Source: Dendrophyllia cribrosa (lineage: Eukaryota > Cnidaria > Anthozoa > Scleractinia > Dendrophylliidae). Taken from it: DNA of 64,000 nt. Within the stretch, counting starts at the first letter, position 1. The number at the start of each line of letters is the position of its first letter. The DNA is taken from assembly GCA_024195265.1 (NCBI GenBank), contig JAJLRJ010000011.1, positions 1 through 64,000 of the forward strand, read 5' to 3'. The position numbers and the translations under genes were made by a program. Positions 22,801-33,900 of the stretch are shown in pieces. The notes under the pieces were generated by a model. The model was not told where the DNA came from. It saw nothing but the letters and a program-made list of their open reading frames with translations, and made no database searches.

Positions 22801-24971
22801 ACACTGCAAATGATGGAAGAGACCCCTTTCCTGTACTTGTGTGCCGACAGAGACTGCCGAAGAACAGAACTAAAGTAGAATGTAAGCTACTGCCATGTCT
22901 TGTAATATTGAGAACCCGACCTGATTTGTTTTGTTGAGGTGGAAATTGCATGCAAATGGTGCCTAAACGACTCTGTCCGAATTAAAAATTACTGTTCTCA
23001 TCTGCACCTGCAAAGTCCACACTGATTAAATGTTAATCACTCTCAAGAATAACTCATTTTCCTCTTCTCTTTCAGCATCTTTCCCCTCCTGTGTTCTGGA
23101 ATTATCTGATCATGAAATCAAGGACTGGTTCACTCCACGAGACTTCATGGTTAGCCAGACTCTCTTTATCCTAGGACGGAGATTCCTTCTTCATGATTGT
23201 GATGAATTCACAAAGAACTACTGCAGAGACAATTTTGGAATAACTGCCTTTAATCCAGTTGATGTGAAAGGAGAACCAAGAGAACCGTTGCAAAAGGTAT
23301 TGTTCGCCAGATGGGCATCTGGGGTGCTTACCATTTTCACAGACCATCCGGTTGGAAATTTCATGAATGAATTAACATTCCTTGTTTTCACTTGACCTTA
23401 TGGGAGGGGGGCATTGATTTTAGCCTCTTCTTGTTGATTTACGGAGGTCCCCCTACCTATGCAGCACCATGGTTTCTTTTAGAAACTAACCCTTTATTCA
23501 GTATTGTTTTAAGCACTTAGTATGACTTATTCCATTGCTTAATATTGATAAAGTTTAATGTTCATTTTGTTAGGATGTTCCACCGTACAATGGGTTTGGC
23601 TCTCTTGAAGACAGCCTCCAGTCTTGTTTGTCTCTGGTGCCTCAGCCTCCAAAGAAAGACTTCATCAAAATGCTGGAAAACGATCACAAAGTACTCAGAT
23701 ATGCTGCAACCATGGTAAGTCAACGTAAAGATTATTGAGTCTTATTAACATTAATAAATGGCCACAAATTTCAAATAGTAAAAAAAAAACACCATATCTA
23801 TTCGTAAGATAGTACCGGTACTGCTCAATAGCTTTCATTTGAATGGTCACACTTTAGGCTTTCATCCATACTCAAAAGTTAGAACCACCTTGTACAGCAT
23901 AATAAATAGCACCACAGGAAATTACTGCTCAATAGCTTTCATTTGAATGGTCACACTCTAGGACTTCATCCATAAACTCAAAAGTTAGAACCTTGTACAG
24001 CATAATAAAGTGTACCACAGGAAAGTACTGCTCAGTAGCTTACATTTGAATGGTTCCTTAAAATGAAAACATAAAAGCTTGATATCAGTTGTTTTTTTCT
24101 TCAGGAGAGTTTTCGACCAGAGGATAAAAATAGACGCTTCATCATTTATTACCGCCTGGCAGATGACATGCTGACAATCTATGAACCTCCAGTGAGAAAT
24201 GCAGGAATCATTGGTGGCAAATTCCTTGAGCGCACACATGCAACTAAACCAGGATCATCTGTCGATAATCCTGAATTCTACACCCCAGGAGACTTCCAGA
24301 TTGGAGCCCTTATACAGATCTTTAAACATCGCTTCAGAATAACTGATGCTGACGAGTATGTGTTAAAATACTTGGAATCACATGCCCAAATGTACCCTAT
24401 TGCCACCATCAACTCTATCAGAGAAAAGCATGCGAGACCACCCACAACCACAGAAGAGCTGTTAGCGAATGTGCCGCAGGGAGATACTGATCCTAACTTG
24501 TGGAAAAGGCAGCCAAATGGGATCAATACAGAATACCAGAGAAGGTAATCACATTGAGATATCTTAATTGCTCTGACAGGCAATTTAATTAATTAAAAGG
24601 TTATTATTATCCAACAAATGGTTGGGTGTTTTTACGAGTCAGTTTTTATTTTTTCAAGCCTAAAATTTAAATATAAATACTGACTCGTAAAAATTCCCAG
24701 CCTTATTACACTATTTTTCGTGAAAACTTATGTTACCTCTGTCACTCTAAGTTCGAAATAAAAGAAGAGTTCCAAATTCTATTTTATAAAATTAATATGT
24801 CACTAACTGTGCCATATTGATATAGAAGTAAGAAGAAATTTCATCACACAATAACCATTTTGTTGACCACACATTCAATCACACAATCAACCAAATGGCT
24901 AGTGCCTGTTACAAAATTGAAAGATGTCACTTTTTAACATTTTATTATTTTTAATCTTTTGCAGGTTTTGA
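19868..24971 (+). CDS. EFHC1: EFHC1/myoclonin-1-like protein: three DM10 domains, no EF-hand
   Basis: EFHC1 proteins line the inside of doublet microtubules in motile cilia. Exons: 19868-19915, 20172-20530, 20944-21094, 22280-22492, 22752-22881, 23076-23296, 23574-23714, 24105-24544 and 24965-24971. All are GT-AG and in phase, giving 1710 nt or 569 residues plus stop. The N-terminus [11 protein letters not shown] and [13 protein letters not shown] matches the family. Three DM10 domains follow, at about 91-195, 236-350 and 413-525, each with the K-VLRF/LLFF start and a (I/V)YYYLEDDS or [10 protein letters not shown] strand. The second and third carry FFTPRDF/YTPGDF-like and DCDEFT/DADEYV motifs. 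Human EFHC1 is 640 residues and ends in an EF-hand; here the protein ends EYQRRF soon after the third DM10. No EF-hand exon is seen before the next gene. Reading through the last donor also stops at once (RR-stop), so the ending is firm. AATAAA at 25329. Confidence 0.95.
20804..20829 (+). repeat. Poly-G tract, 26 bp
   Basis: Uninterrupted G run in EFHC1 intron 2. Length is prone to assembly error. Confidence 0.9.
21487..21526. repeat. Perfect 14-bp hairpin
   Basis: GCTAAACTTCCCAT and ATGGGAAGTTTAGC pair perfectly around a 12-nt loop, in EFHC1 intron 3. Probably the relic of a small inverted-repeat element. Confidence 0.7.
21617..22026. mobile_element. TTAA-family element (GTGCCACTACGACGAAA ends), worn left end
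   Basis: Closely related to 36886-37427, sharing GCCACTACGAC at the left and ATCATAGTGGCACTTTAA at the right. The left TTAAAGT is replaced by CAGTTT. In EFHC1 intron 3. It lacks about 130 bp of internal sequence found in the CLK copy. Confidence 0.75.
23815..24055 (-). repeat. Units of the 88-bp family in EFHC1 intron 7
   Basis: 'Tttcatttgaatggtcacac ... ctcaaaagttagaacc ... cagcataataaa' occurs two to three times. It is the same family as 3061-3500 in reverse, and ends about 50 bp before exon 8. Confidence 0.65.
24622..24702. repeat. Small fold-back in the last EFHC1 intron
   Basis: TGGGTGTTTTTACGAGTCAGT is mirrored by ACTGACTCGTAAAAATTCCCA around an AT-rich spacer. Confidence 0.6.
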
Positions 24972-26019
24972 GGAGTGACTAAAGTTAATATTTTGGAAGA
25001 AGAACAAATACAAGATTGACTGCCATCATGATAAATTTTGTAAAATTTGAATGTTTATTTGTCTGTTAGAAACTTTCATTATTTTAACAAGAACACTTCA
25101 AAGAGAAGAAAACATAATATTGCACATTGTTAAATATTGTATATAAAATTTCAAGGGCAGTAAAAAGAACTTTAGTTGCCTTTTATATTTTAAGTAGCAG
25201 AATGCAAGTCCTTTATTATACACTTGTTTTTCACTTATTTTAAAACCTAGCTAAAGTCATATTCAAAAGGTGTCTTACTTGAATGAAACAACTGTAACAT
25301 CACAAAATAATAATAGACTAAGAGAAGAAATAAAAAAAAATCTTTTTAGTATTTTGGACTGTCTTTGCATCATGTTGATAAATATAAACAAATAAAAATT
25401 CCCATCTGCTGAACAGCCATGTACTCTTGATATTCAATACATTATTATTTATGGAAGAGGCACATAATGCAAAATACATGCCCCTATGTGGGCTGTCTCA
25501 GCTCAGCATTACTCTTCTGACTTATCCAATCGCTTTTGTTCAAAGACATGCACATTTGATTACCAAACCAACACAGACTGCCTTGCAGTCTGACAGACAG
25601 GTACCACACAACACATGTATTTGGATTCATCATGTACATATACAGGATAATGAGTTGCCTTGCCTTTCTCTGTTGATTTCTATTTGTAGTTTCAATTCTG
25701 GTGGTTCTCTCTACAAAAGAAATGAACATTTTAAAAGTAAAAAATTTTGCTCTTTTTAGGACAGTTTTTAATTGAATATGGAATGAAAGGGAAATGTTTG
25801 GCTTGCACAGCCAGTTGGATTTTTCAAAAATGTTGCATTGCCACAAGCTCGTAAGAACATAGAATTTTATCATTTCTTGTTTGTAACACTGAAAAGTAGC
25901 AATTCAACAACAGTTCTGCTGGAATGTATCACTCTTTAAAAATATACATGTAACATTTTTACTAGGATAACAGGGGGTTTCTTTTTTTCTTTACCTTGCA
26001 CACTTGGTTGGTGAATCAT
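24972..26019. other. Convergent 3' regions of EFHC1 and mL53
   Basis: The two genes end facing each other about 1 kb apart. AATAAA for EFHC1 is at 25329-25334; a minus-strand ATTAAA (25767) could serve mL53. Short antisense open frames near 25430-25870 have no recognisable product, and I see no EF-hand motif (D-x-D-x-D/N-G) in any frame here. Confidence 0.5.
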
Positions 26020-27771
26020 TTAACCTTCCTTCTCTCTGCATTTCTTGTTAAACAATGCTAACATGTCCATAAGTTTGAGGTTATTTGTCTTCATCGTCAG
26101 AGTGTCTTTGTCATCTAAAATAAAAACAGATTTCACAATTACCGGTATGCTTGATGTGCAATTTTCTTAGTTTGAGAATTGCCTAGAATAAATCAAACAA
26201 GTAAATATGCATAACCATTGGGTAGACACATGTATGCATTGCAGACCTATTTGTTAAGTTAAAGTCATAACAGGGATGATAGGGAGCTTAAGTAACGACG
26301 ACGGCAACACAAAGGAAAACGTCACTTGAAAAAAGGATTTGCGCTATTTTAAACTACTTTGCAGTTACTTCAATTTGTTTAGTTTGGCTAATGTGACTGG
26401 ATTGTCCAGTAGCTGAATTCGAAGGGACGGCTTTCCAGTTCAAACGGAGAAAGGAAAATTAACCGTCGTGTGTTCACGTTCTCCACAAAACCTCTAATTT
26501 GATCATTTGACGTCGTTTTGCAGGGAACGGCAAAGAAATGTACTAAAATGTAAAACGCACGTGCAGAGGCATTGTTTTCGCTTATTAAACCTATTGTTTT
26601 GTGCCGTTCACGCTGTCGTCAGTGTCGTGGTTGCTTAAGCTCCCTAATATGTGAAAAATGAAGAAATCCAATCCATTTCTGCAGTTCATATTCAATCATG
26701 CACAGTCACATTGTTTTTCAAACCAGCAACAAGCAGTTTTAAGGTAAAAAGGAAAGTCTTCACAAGCCTAATGGCTCACAACTGCTGGAGCTTAACCCCA
26801 TGTTTGAAACATAAAGCAACTGAGAGCATTACTTCTCCCCCCTGGATGGGATGCTAGTTCTTTGCAAGGTTACCCCCCAGTATTATGCCGCCGGTACCCA
26901 TTTATACACCTGTGTGGAGAGAGACAATGTGGAGCAAAGTTTCTTGTCTAAGGTAACAACATGATGGCAGACACCAAGCTAGAACCACCGACTTTCAGGT
27001 TAAAGGTCCAACGCACTAACCGCCATGCCTCCACTAAGCAGTTTTAAGTTTAACACTAAAAACAGCCTGATTTCTCACTAGTGATCAGAATTGGGCTGTT
27101 GAAAAGGTGGATAGCGCTACCCACCGAATAAATCACTATTCAGCGGATAACGCAAAGGATTTTGTTTAGACTTAACCACTGGATAGTGATTTATCTGGTG
27201 CATGAAGCTATCCACCTTCTGTACAACTACTGAGGTCACTACTTACTGAAAACAACTTCTATCACAGGCTCTGATCCATCATTCCTGACATCTGATGTAA
27301 CTTGACATTTAGTGTTGGAGTCTCTCATGTTTTTACACGACACTCTTCTCAGGAACTCCCTGATAAAATCCAGTGCAGCAAAAATCAATTCATGTGAAGT
27401 TTTGTCAGCTTTAGAGCTGAGTTTAATCAGGATTCACCATTTTCATGGGCAAAATTTCGTACAATACTCATAAAATAGACCAAGTTGCATTTTTAAAAAA
27501 AGACCATAAAGACTAAAAGTGCGCATTTCAAATAAAAACATTTTTTGCTGGAAAGCATTTAGAAAGCTGGTGGAGAGAGACTGGGCCTGCAAGAACCATT
27601 AATGCTGTCCATATCAGTTAGAAAGCAAAATTTTATTTAAAAAAAGGAGTTAAGAGATCAAATTAATTATTTCTTTCTTTACCTTGCAGTCACTGTCATG
27701 GGATCAAAAGGACAAAACGAAACGGTCACTTTTGCGACTTGTTTCAAAGAAGCACCTCTGATGGCCGCCAT
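26020..27771 (-). CDS. MRPL53: Mitochondrial ribosomal protein L53 (mL53), three exons
   Basis: mL53 is a metazoan-specific protein of the large mitochondrial ribosomal subunit with a thioredoxin-like fold. Coding exons on the minus strand: 27683-27771, 27247-27359 and 26020-26114. They join in phase to 297 nt, 98 residues plus stop (human about 112). The N-terminus reads MAAIRGASLKQVAKVTVSFC followed by PFDP, matching the family's KQVRVQFCPF pattern. The middle carries REFLRRVSCKNMRDSN and DVRNDGSEPVIEVVF, the conserved (V/I)ADVRHDGSEP-like segment. The C-terminal exon reads LKLMDMLALFNKK. The start codon context is CAAAATGGCGG. The gene is divergent from CLK with 156 bp between starts. Intron 2 holds a SINE copy and a palindromic repeat. 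Confidence 0.93.
26740..27034 (-). repeat. tRNA-derived SINE, single-module copy
   Basis: On the minus strand GGAGGCATGGCGGTTAGTGC and GGTGGTTCTAGC form the tRNA-like head. Then come 'agacaagaaactttgctcc', CTAGCATCCCATCCAGGGG, and the tail 'ccattaggcttgtgaagac'. It is the same family as 7588-8488 but with one copy of the module. In mL53 intron 2. Confidence 0.7.
27093..27227. mobile_element. Palindromic MITE (GGTGGATAGC ends)
   Basis: AAAGGTGGATAGCGCTACCC at the left mirrors GAAGCTATCCACCTT at the right. Inner inverted copies of 'ataaatcactat' are also present. In mL53 intron 2, about 20 bp from exon 2. Confidence 0.65.
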
Positions 27772-27927
27772 TTTGAATTAAGCGACAGTCACGTGATCTC
27801 GATTAGTGACACATTGATGACATCACGACATTATGCAAAAACCTGTTTGTCCGGTTTTTAGTGAGTCGCTTTTCGGCGCCATCTTTCGGGAGGTATTGTG
27901 AAAGTCACATGAATTGACTTAGTGAAA
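27772..27927. promoter_or_regulatory. Probable bidirectional promoter of mL53 and CLK
   Basis: Only 156 bp separate the two start codons. Visible sites: an E-box CACGTG at 27790-27795, a CRE-like TGACATCA at 27818-27825, and GGCGCCATCTT (reverse of a YY1-like AAGATGGCGCC) about 27876. No TATA box. Shared promoter function is inferred from spacing. Confidence 0.7.
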
Positions 27928-30900
27928 ATGCCAAGAACCTCTCGAAGAAAACGTTCTCTCAGCTCCGGAGAAGATTGTTCGGTAACTTACCACTCGAAGC
28001 ATCGATGTTTGGACAGGGAATATAGTCCTGCGTCGGAAAATCGCCATTTTAAGTGTCATAGCTCAAGGAGCCGAAGTCGAGAACGAAGGAGGCATCATCG
28101 CCGTTCGTCCAGAAACAGAAGTCATAGTACACGACGCAGTGATCGAAAATTGAGACGACAGAAACATCGCAATGATACTTCTGTTGTTTCTACGGTAAGA
28201 AGCGATATTCTTACTCTTTCTCATTTGAAATAAACGAAATATAAGTTATATAAGCTAAAGACAATAAGCTTAATTAAACGTTCTTCAATCTTTAATTTTC
28301 TCAGTACGTTGAAAGTGCAAAGTTTACTCTTACCAAATTTACGACACGGTTGTAAACAAAAAAAGGTTTTTTCTGAATTCAAACTTTGGTTACAGATTTG
28401 AGAGTAGTATAATTATAAAATTTTCATTCTGGTTTGAGTGTTGTTTCACTCTTAAACTTAAGCTTGCTGTTTAACACATGGAATTTTAAATTTGTTGTGA
28501 CATGCCAAGGACAAAAGGCTTGTCGATTTCACTCCAGCAAGTGCCTAAAAATTTGCGGTGACGGGGTTTTTGTCACCTGAAACGATTTGATTTTCTGAGC
28601 AAAGTAAACTAATAAGGAGATAAAATAAATCACAATCGCCTTTCAGGCTGTGCTGTTTTGGGGCTCTGTATGAAATATAAAGCATCAGGGACCAGGGGCG
28701 TAGCTTCCCGTACGTACCTGAAAAAGTCGAAAAAAAAGAAAGCTTTGGGACTTGAGGGGGGGGGAGGTAAGGGGAGTGTTTGAAAATCGATTGTGCGTAC
28801 CTCTGAAAAAGTCCTGGCTACGCCCTTGACGACAGCCGTTGGCAAGCATATAATTCATAATGAATTGTTGGGTTAGAATTTATTCACAGGGAGATAGCTT
28901 TTCCATTTTTTTAAACCCTATTTGGTTTTTCACTGAAGTATTAAGAAAATTGTATCATTTAATATCGATATTTATCAAACAAGTTGTATTACAAGAGACA
29001 ATCAGGTGCACACTTATTTGGGTACTAAAAAACAGAAACAAAACTTGTAAAAGAGAGACTAAACTTTGATAGATTTTTTGGAATCTACCAATACAAGCCT
29101 AAGGTGTAAGGGTAGTTTTGTAATGACTGTCAAATAGCGAAAGTTATCAGATTTCGCCAATTGCATCAATTGTAAACAAAGAATGAGCTCTAAAGAATTT
29201 CATTAAAAAAAAAACAGCATCATGCAACAGTGTTGGGGAAGTTGTTATCAATCATTAACGAAAAACAAAAGATTAAAAAGACACTTTAAACAATAACATC
29301 ACCACAACAAAAGTGTCCTCCTGCCAAGAAATACACAACAGGCATCACTAAGTAAATTTAACATTGTTGAAGTTTGCGCTCATTGGTTAAAGCATGTGGT
29401 GTGAACCCTTTCAGCCCCAGTGGAGATGGACATCTAATTTCTCCAAGCGTTATCACTACATGATTAATGATAACAGGTCCTAAGAAACTATGTATATTCT
29501 CAATGTTTAAATGCCTTCTACCAACTGATATAAAACATATAGAATTACCTGGAGACCTAAATATGGGGGCTAAAAGGGTAAAATTACTTTTGACAGTCAA
29601 TTAAAAACTGCCCTAACAATATTTTATGAATAAAACTCACGTGCTACCTGTGTGTGTATATTTTACTATTTTCTATATGTTTGAAAACGGGGCGGAACTG
29701 TGGACATGATCACGCTGATGCGACATGAAATTATGATGTGATGAATTGCTCCCGTGCCCGCCGGTGAAAAATGTCTATGAATGAATGAATCGCACATGTC
29801 AAATGGATGCGCTGCCCGGCCGGTAACAGAAGCCGACTTACGAGGAAGAAACGAGCAGAGGCTTGTCAGGCGTCAAGGATGACGAGGACGGTCACCTGAT
29901 TTATCGTCATGGCGACATGCTGAACTCCAGATGTACTAATTTTTCTTGTTTCGTACAGTAGCTGGTAGATACATCTTACTAATACGTCATAGTGCCTGGT
30001 ACTTTTTCTCTTCTTCATAAAAATGGTTTAAAATTCTGCTAAGCCATTGGTTATCAATGGTACCTTTGAATGTATTCTTTATAACCTGTCTTCACTGCGT
30101 TGTGTCTTGTAAGTTCGTGCCCTTAAGAGTAGAGTGAAAATGTCAAAAATGGGCATTAGTGAATTTGTGAAAAGTTTACTAAAATGCTTTACATACTTCA
30201 CCAAACTAAATGTCTCAGGCTTGCAATAATTTTTTATTACTTTGGTGCGAATTCCAATCTTTTTATACATTCTCGCACACAACTGGTAGCCATGCCAAGC
30301 CAAAACATGCAGCCTGACCTTTATTAATGATAATGTAACAAAAACATTACAAACTAGGCAACAACTGGTTACCGAAAACTCATGGACCACCGATGGCCTT
30401 ACAAGAATGAAAAAGAGAGGAATAAATGACCTACCAAACTGGAAGGGTGGGTGGGCGGGCGGGCGGGAGGTCAGGCAAAGGTGAAGGCAACAAGAAAACT
30501 GATATCCTTGACAAACCATGTGACCTATACCCCTAGCACCCAGGCCCCCAGATGTGTGTGAAAAAAATGTTTTTCGCTTCATTCGTGCCTCAGCCAGTGG
30601 AAAACCACACTTATGTTGTATTGACAGAAGGATGTTTCTGTTCACATATACAAGATATTGACTTTGTTATCTGTTTGTTTTTCAGATGAGATTGGCAGTT
30701 TATTAGGGGAAGGAACATTTGGAAAAGTTCTGGATTGTTTTGACACGTGAGTTTGTGATCCGATTTTCCCTTAGTCTGCAATACAGTTTCTCTTAAATTG
30801 ACTGTAGTAAAACCAAAACACTGATTACCAGGGATGGAAATTAACACTCACCCAGACGAGTGTCACAATCTTTTTGGACGGGTGCTACAAATTGTACATT

Positions 30901-33900
30901 TTTGGATGCAGTTCTGAAAGTCACTCGCCCAAATGATGAGTGATGTCAACATTAAGTTTCCAACCCATCTGGCAAATCAAAAAAAAAACACAAGTAATCC
31001 AATAAACAATTACCAATCAAAACTTTTGCAAATTCTTGTAGCCACAAAGTGCTTTTGGTTTGACATCTCTTTGGTGAAAAGTAACACGAGATGTTTCAGC
31101 TTCTCTTTAATATCCAACACAACTTAGGAAGTGTGTTTCATCAGGATTTCCAAACACTGTGATGTGGGTTGAAACAAAGGCACGGCCAGGTTTGCCTTTG
31201 AGATGTTTGGATACCCGATGAAACACTCTTTTGAGTGTTTGATAGTTTGATTAAATACAGATAACAAAGGGATAGAATCATCAATATCTATGCTAAATAA
31301 TATGCACTTATTGGCTGAGTGGGAGGGCCGGACGGGACAATATTTGGCTGGAGGTCATGGTGTACAGACAGAGCGCAGCGAGGTCAGTGCGCCATGATCG
31401 AGATCCAAATATTTTCCTGTCCAGCCAATGCATTGTGAAGAAGGCATTAATAAGAAAAAAGAGAATATTGATTAACCACAATTTGCTGCTTTCTCTTACA
31501 GGAAAACCAATACATACGTTGCAATAAAAGTTATCAAGAATGTTGAAAAATACAGGTTTGTGTTGTCTCTGATCTGTTCTGAAACCTGTGTGAATATTAT
31601 GTTAAATAAATGAAATAATATTATATTCAAATTTCTTTTATCATCTTGTTTAATTTTTTCAGGGAAGCTGCCAAGTTAGAAATTAAAGTTCTTGAAAAGA
31701 TCCAGCAGAGAGATAGAAATGGAAGAAGGTATAATATAATCTCTAATCTGAACAATGTGTTTTACAAAGTTGCATCACTTTAACCCATTGACACCTGAAC
31801 CGCCCGTAACCGCCCGTACAAGACTCCACTGCTTTAAAAAATTGTAATTTTCTCAATCGTGTGAACATTGCCTTAACTAGCAGTTGTGAGCATTGACTAG
31901 AAAGTCTTTCAAATTGAGATACCCAATAAACACAAAAAAGTCGGCGATTTTTGCAGAATATCAGCGTTTGAATTTGGACAATAACAAAAATTACCGTTTT
32001 TAACATCATAGAAAAACAACAAAAATCACGTTTTTGCCTTTAGTTTTTTTTATTCAAATCATCGTGGCAAACCCAAAAGTCAACATTTACAGCAAAATTC
32101 AGTCCTAGTCCTAGCTTAGCAGTGAATTTTTTTGCTCTTATTCGTTGCTCGGGCCTAGCTACAGCTTCTTATACTAGTGCATACTCACCTTGCCTCGATT
32201 TTCAACATCACCACCGCACTGCATGCTGGGAAATAAACAGATTTTTTGACAGCGTCCATTCCGTCCTCCACAATTTTCATATATATACTAAGTCCACAGC
32301 CACTCTGACCCACCGCCGAAACTTCGCGCTTGTTGTGTTCTCCTGTGGTCGCAACTTCCAAAATATGCCGCGGTAGGTCGAGAAATTCATCCAGAGTCGA
32401 GTCCCAAAGCTACTTCGTTTCCAGGCGGCCATTTTTCCAGTTCAACGAGCAACGAGCCAAATTCGTAAACGAAGTACAACACCTAACTCGCTTCATTGAG
32501 AAGTGGACTCTGAACTACCTCCAAGCTTAATAATGCTCACCAGGCAGCTACTAAAGATGAAAAATGGCTGTGAACTTACCAAAAATCGTAGATAATTCAT
32601 ATTGGACCCTTTATTGCAAATCAACCAAGCAAAATGAGATCGTCACAATGACGTTTCCAGTAAACTCGAGCCTTCAGTGTTTTAGAACAGCAGCACTTTC
32701 AATGGTAACTCCAAATATGAAGTCACAAAATCCTATGGGGCGTGTGTATGCAGAAAATCACTCAAAAACGCAAAAATCCTCAGGTGTGAATGGGTTAATG
32801 AAGAAAAATAAAGGTCACGTGACCAAGGCTTTTGACACCCCCCGGCGAAAGTTAGGGTTAGGGATAGTTCAAATCTAGGGTTAGTGTTAAGATTCTAGGG
32901 TTACAACAATTTCTAGGGTAAGGTGTAACTTGGCTCAGGGCCAGGTCTAACTTAGGGTTAGGTCCAAGGTTTGGGGTTGGCCAGGTCACGTGATAGGCAA
33001 TAGTATCAAACTTGATCACCCAAGATGAACTGACCCTCGACTACTGACTGTCACCAGCTGTTCTAACTCCACCTCTTATGTCTAGTTTTGAAAATCACCA
33101 CCCCTTGAAGTTGGCTTTCATGCAACTTTCACCTTTGCACTAAATATTGGCCAGCAACTAGTACCCTCCCCCCCAGATCTTGATGCATATGCCTGTTTTC
33201 AAATTAAATAGTGATGACATGTTCCTAGTCTTAAGGGTTTTTTGTTTGACTGGTTTAAGAGCCAAAACTATCAACTGTAAGAAAAATAGATTTTTTGATT
33301 AACCCATTGACACCTGAACCGCCCGTAACCGCCCGTACAAGACTCCACTGCTTTAAAAAATTGTAACTTTCTCAATCGTGCGAACATTGCCTTAACTAGC
33401 AGTTGTGAGCATTGACTAGAAAGTCTTTCAAATTGAGATACCCAATAAACACAAAAAAGTCAGCGATTTTTGCAGAATATCAGCGTTTGAATTTGGACAA
33501 TAACAAAAATTACCGTTTTTAACGTCATAGAAAAACAACAAAAATCACGTTTTTGCCTTTAGTTTTTTTTATTCAAATCATCGTGGCAAACCCAAAAGTC
33601 AACATTTACAGCAAAATTCAGTCCTAGTCCTAGCTTAGCAGTGAATTTTTTTGCTCTTATTCGTTGCTCGGGCCTAGCTACAGCTTCTTGTACTAGTGCA
33701 TACTCACCTTGCCTCGATTTTCAACATCACCACCGCACTGCATGCTGGGAAATAAACGGATTTTTGGACAGCGCCCATTCCGTCCTCCACAATTTTCATA
33801 TATATACTAAGTCCACAGCCACTCTGACCCACCGCCGAAATTTCGCGCTTATTGTGTTCTCCTGTGGTCGCAACTTCCAAAATATGCCGCGGTAGGTCGA

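Noticed and set aside
24972..26019. Missing EF-hand exon of EFHC1
   Set aside because: I searched all frames by eye for a D-x-D-x-(D/N)-G loop and found none.
32122..32530. Repeated short proteins in the twin 1019-bp elements
   Set aside because: The frames recur because the element is duplicated; they show no transposase motif and overlap in different frames.
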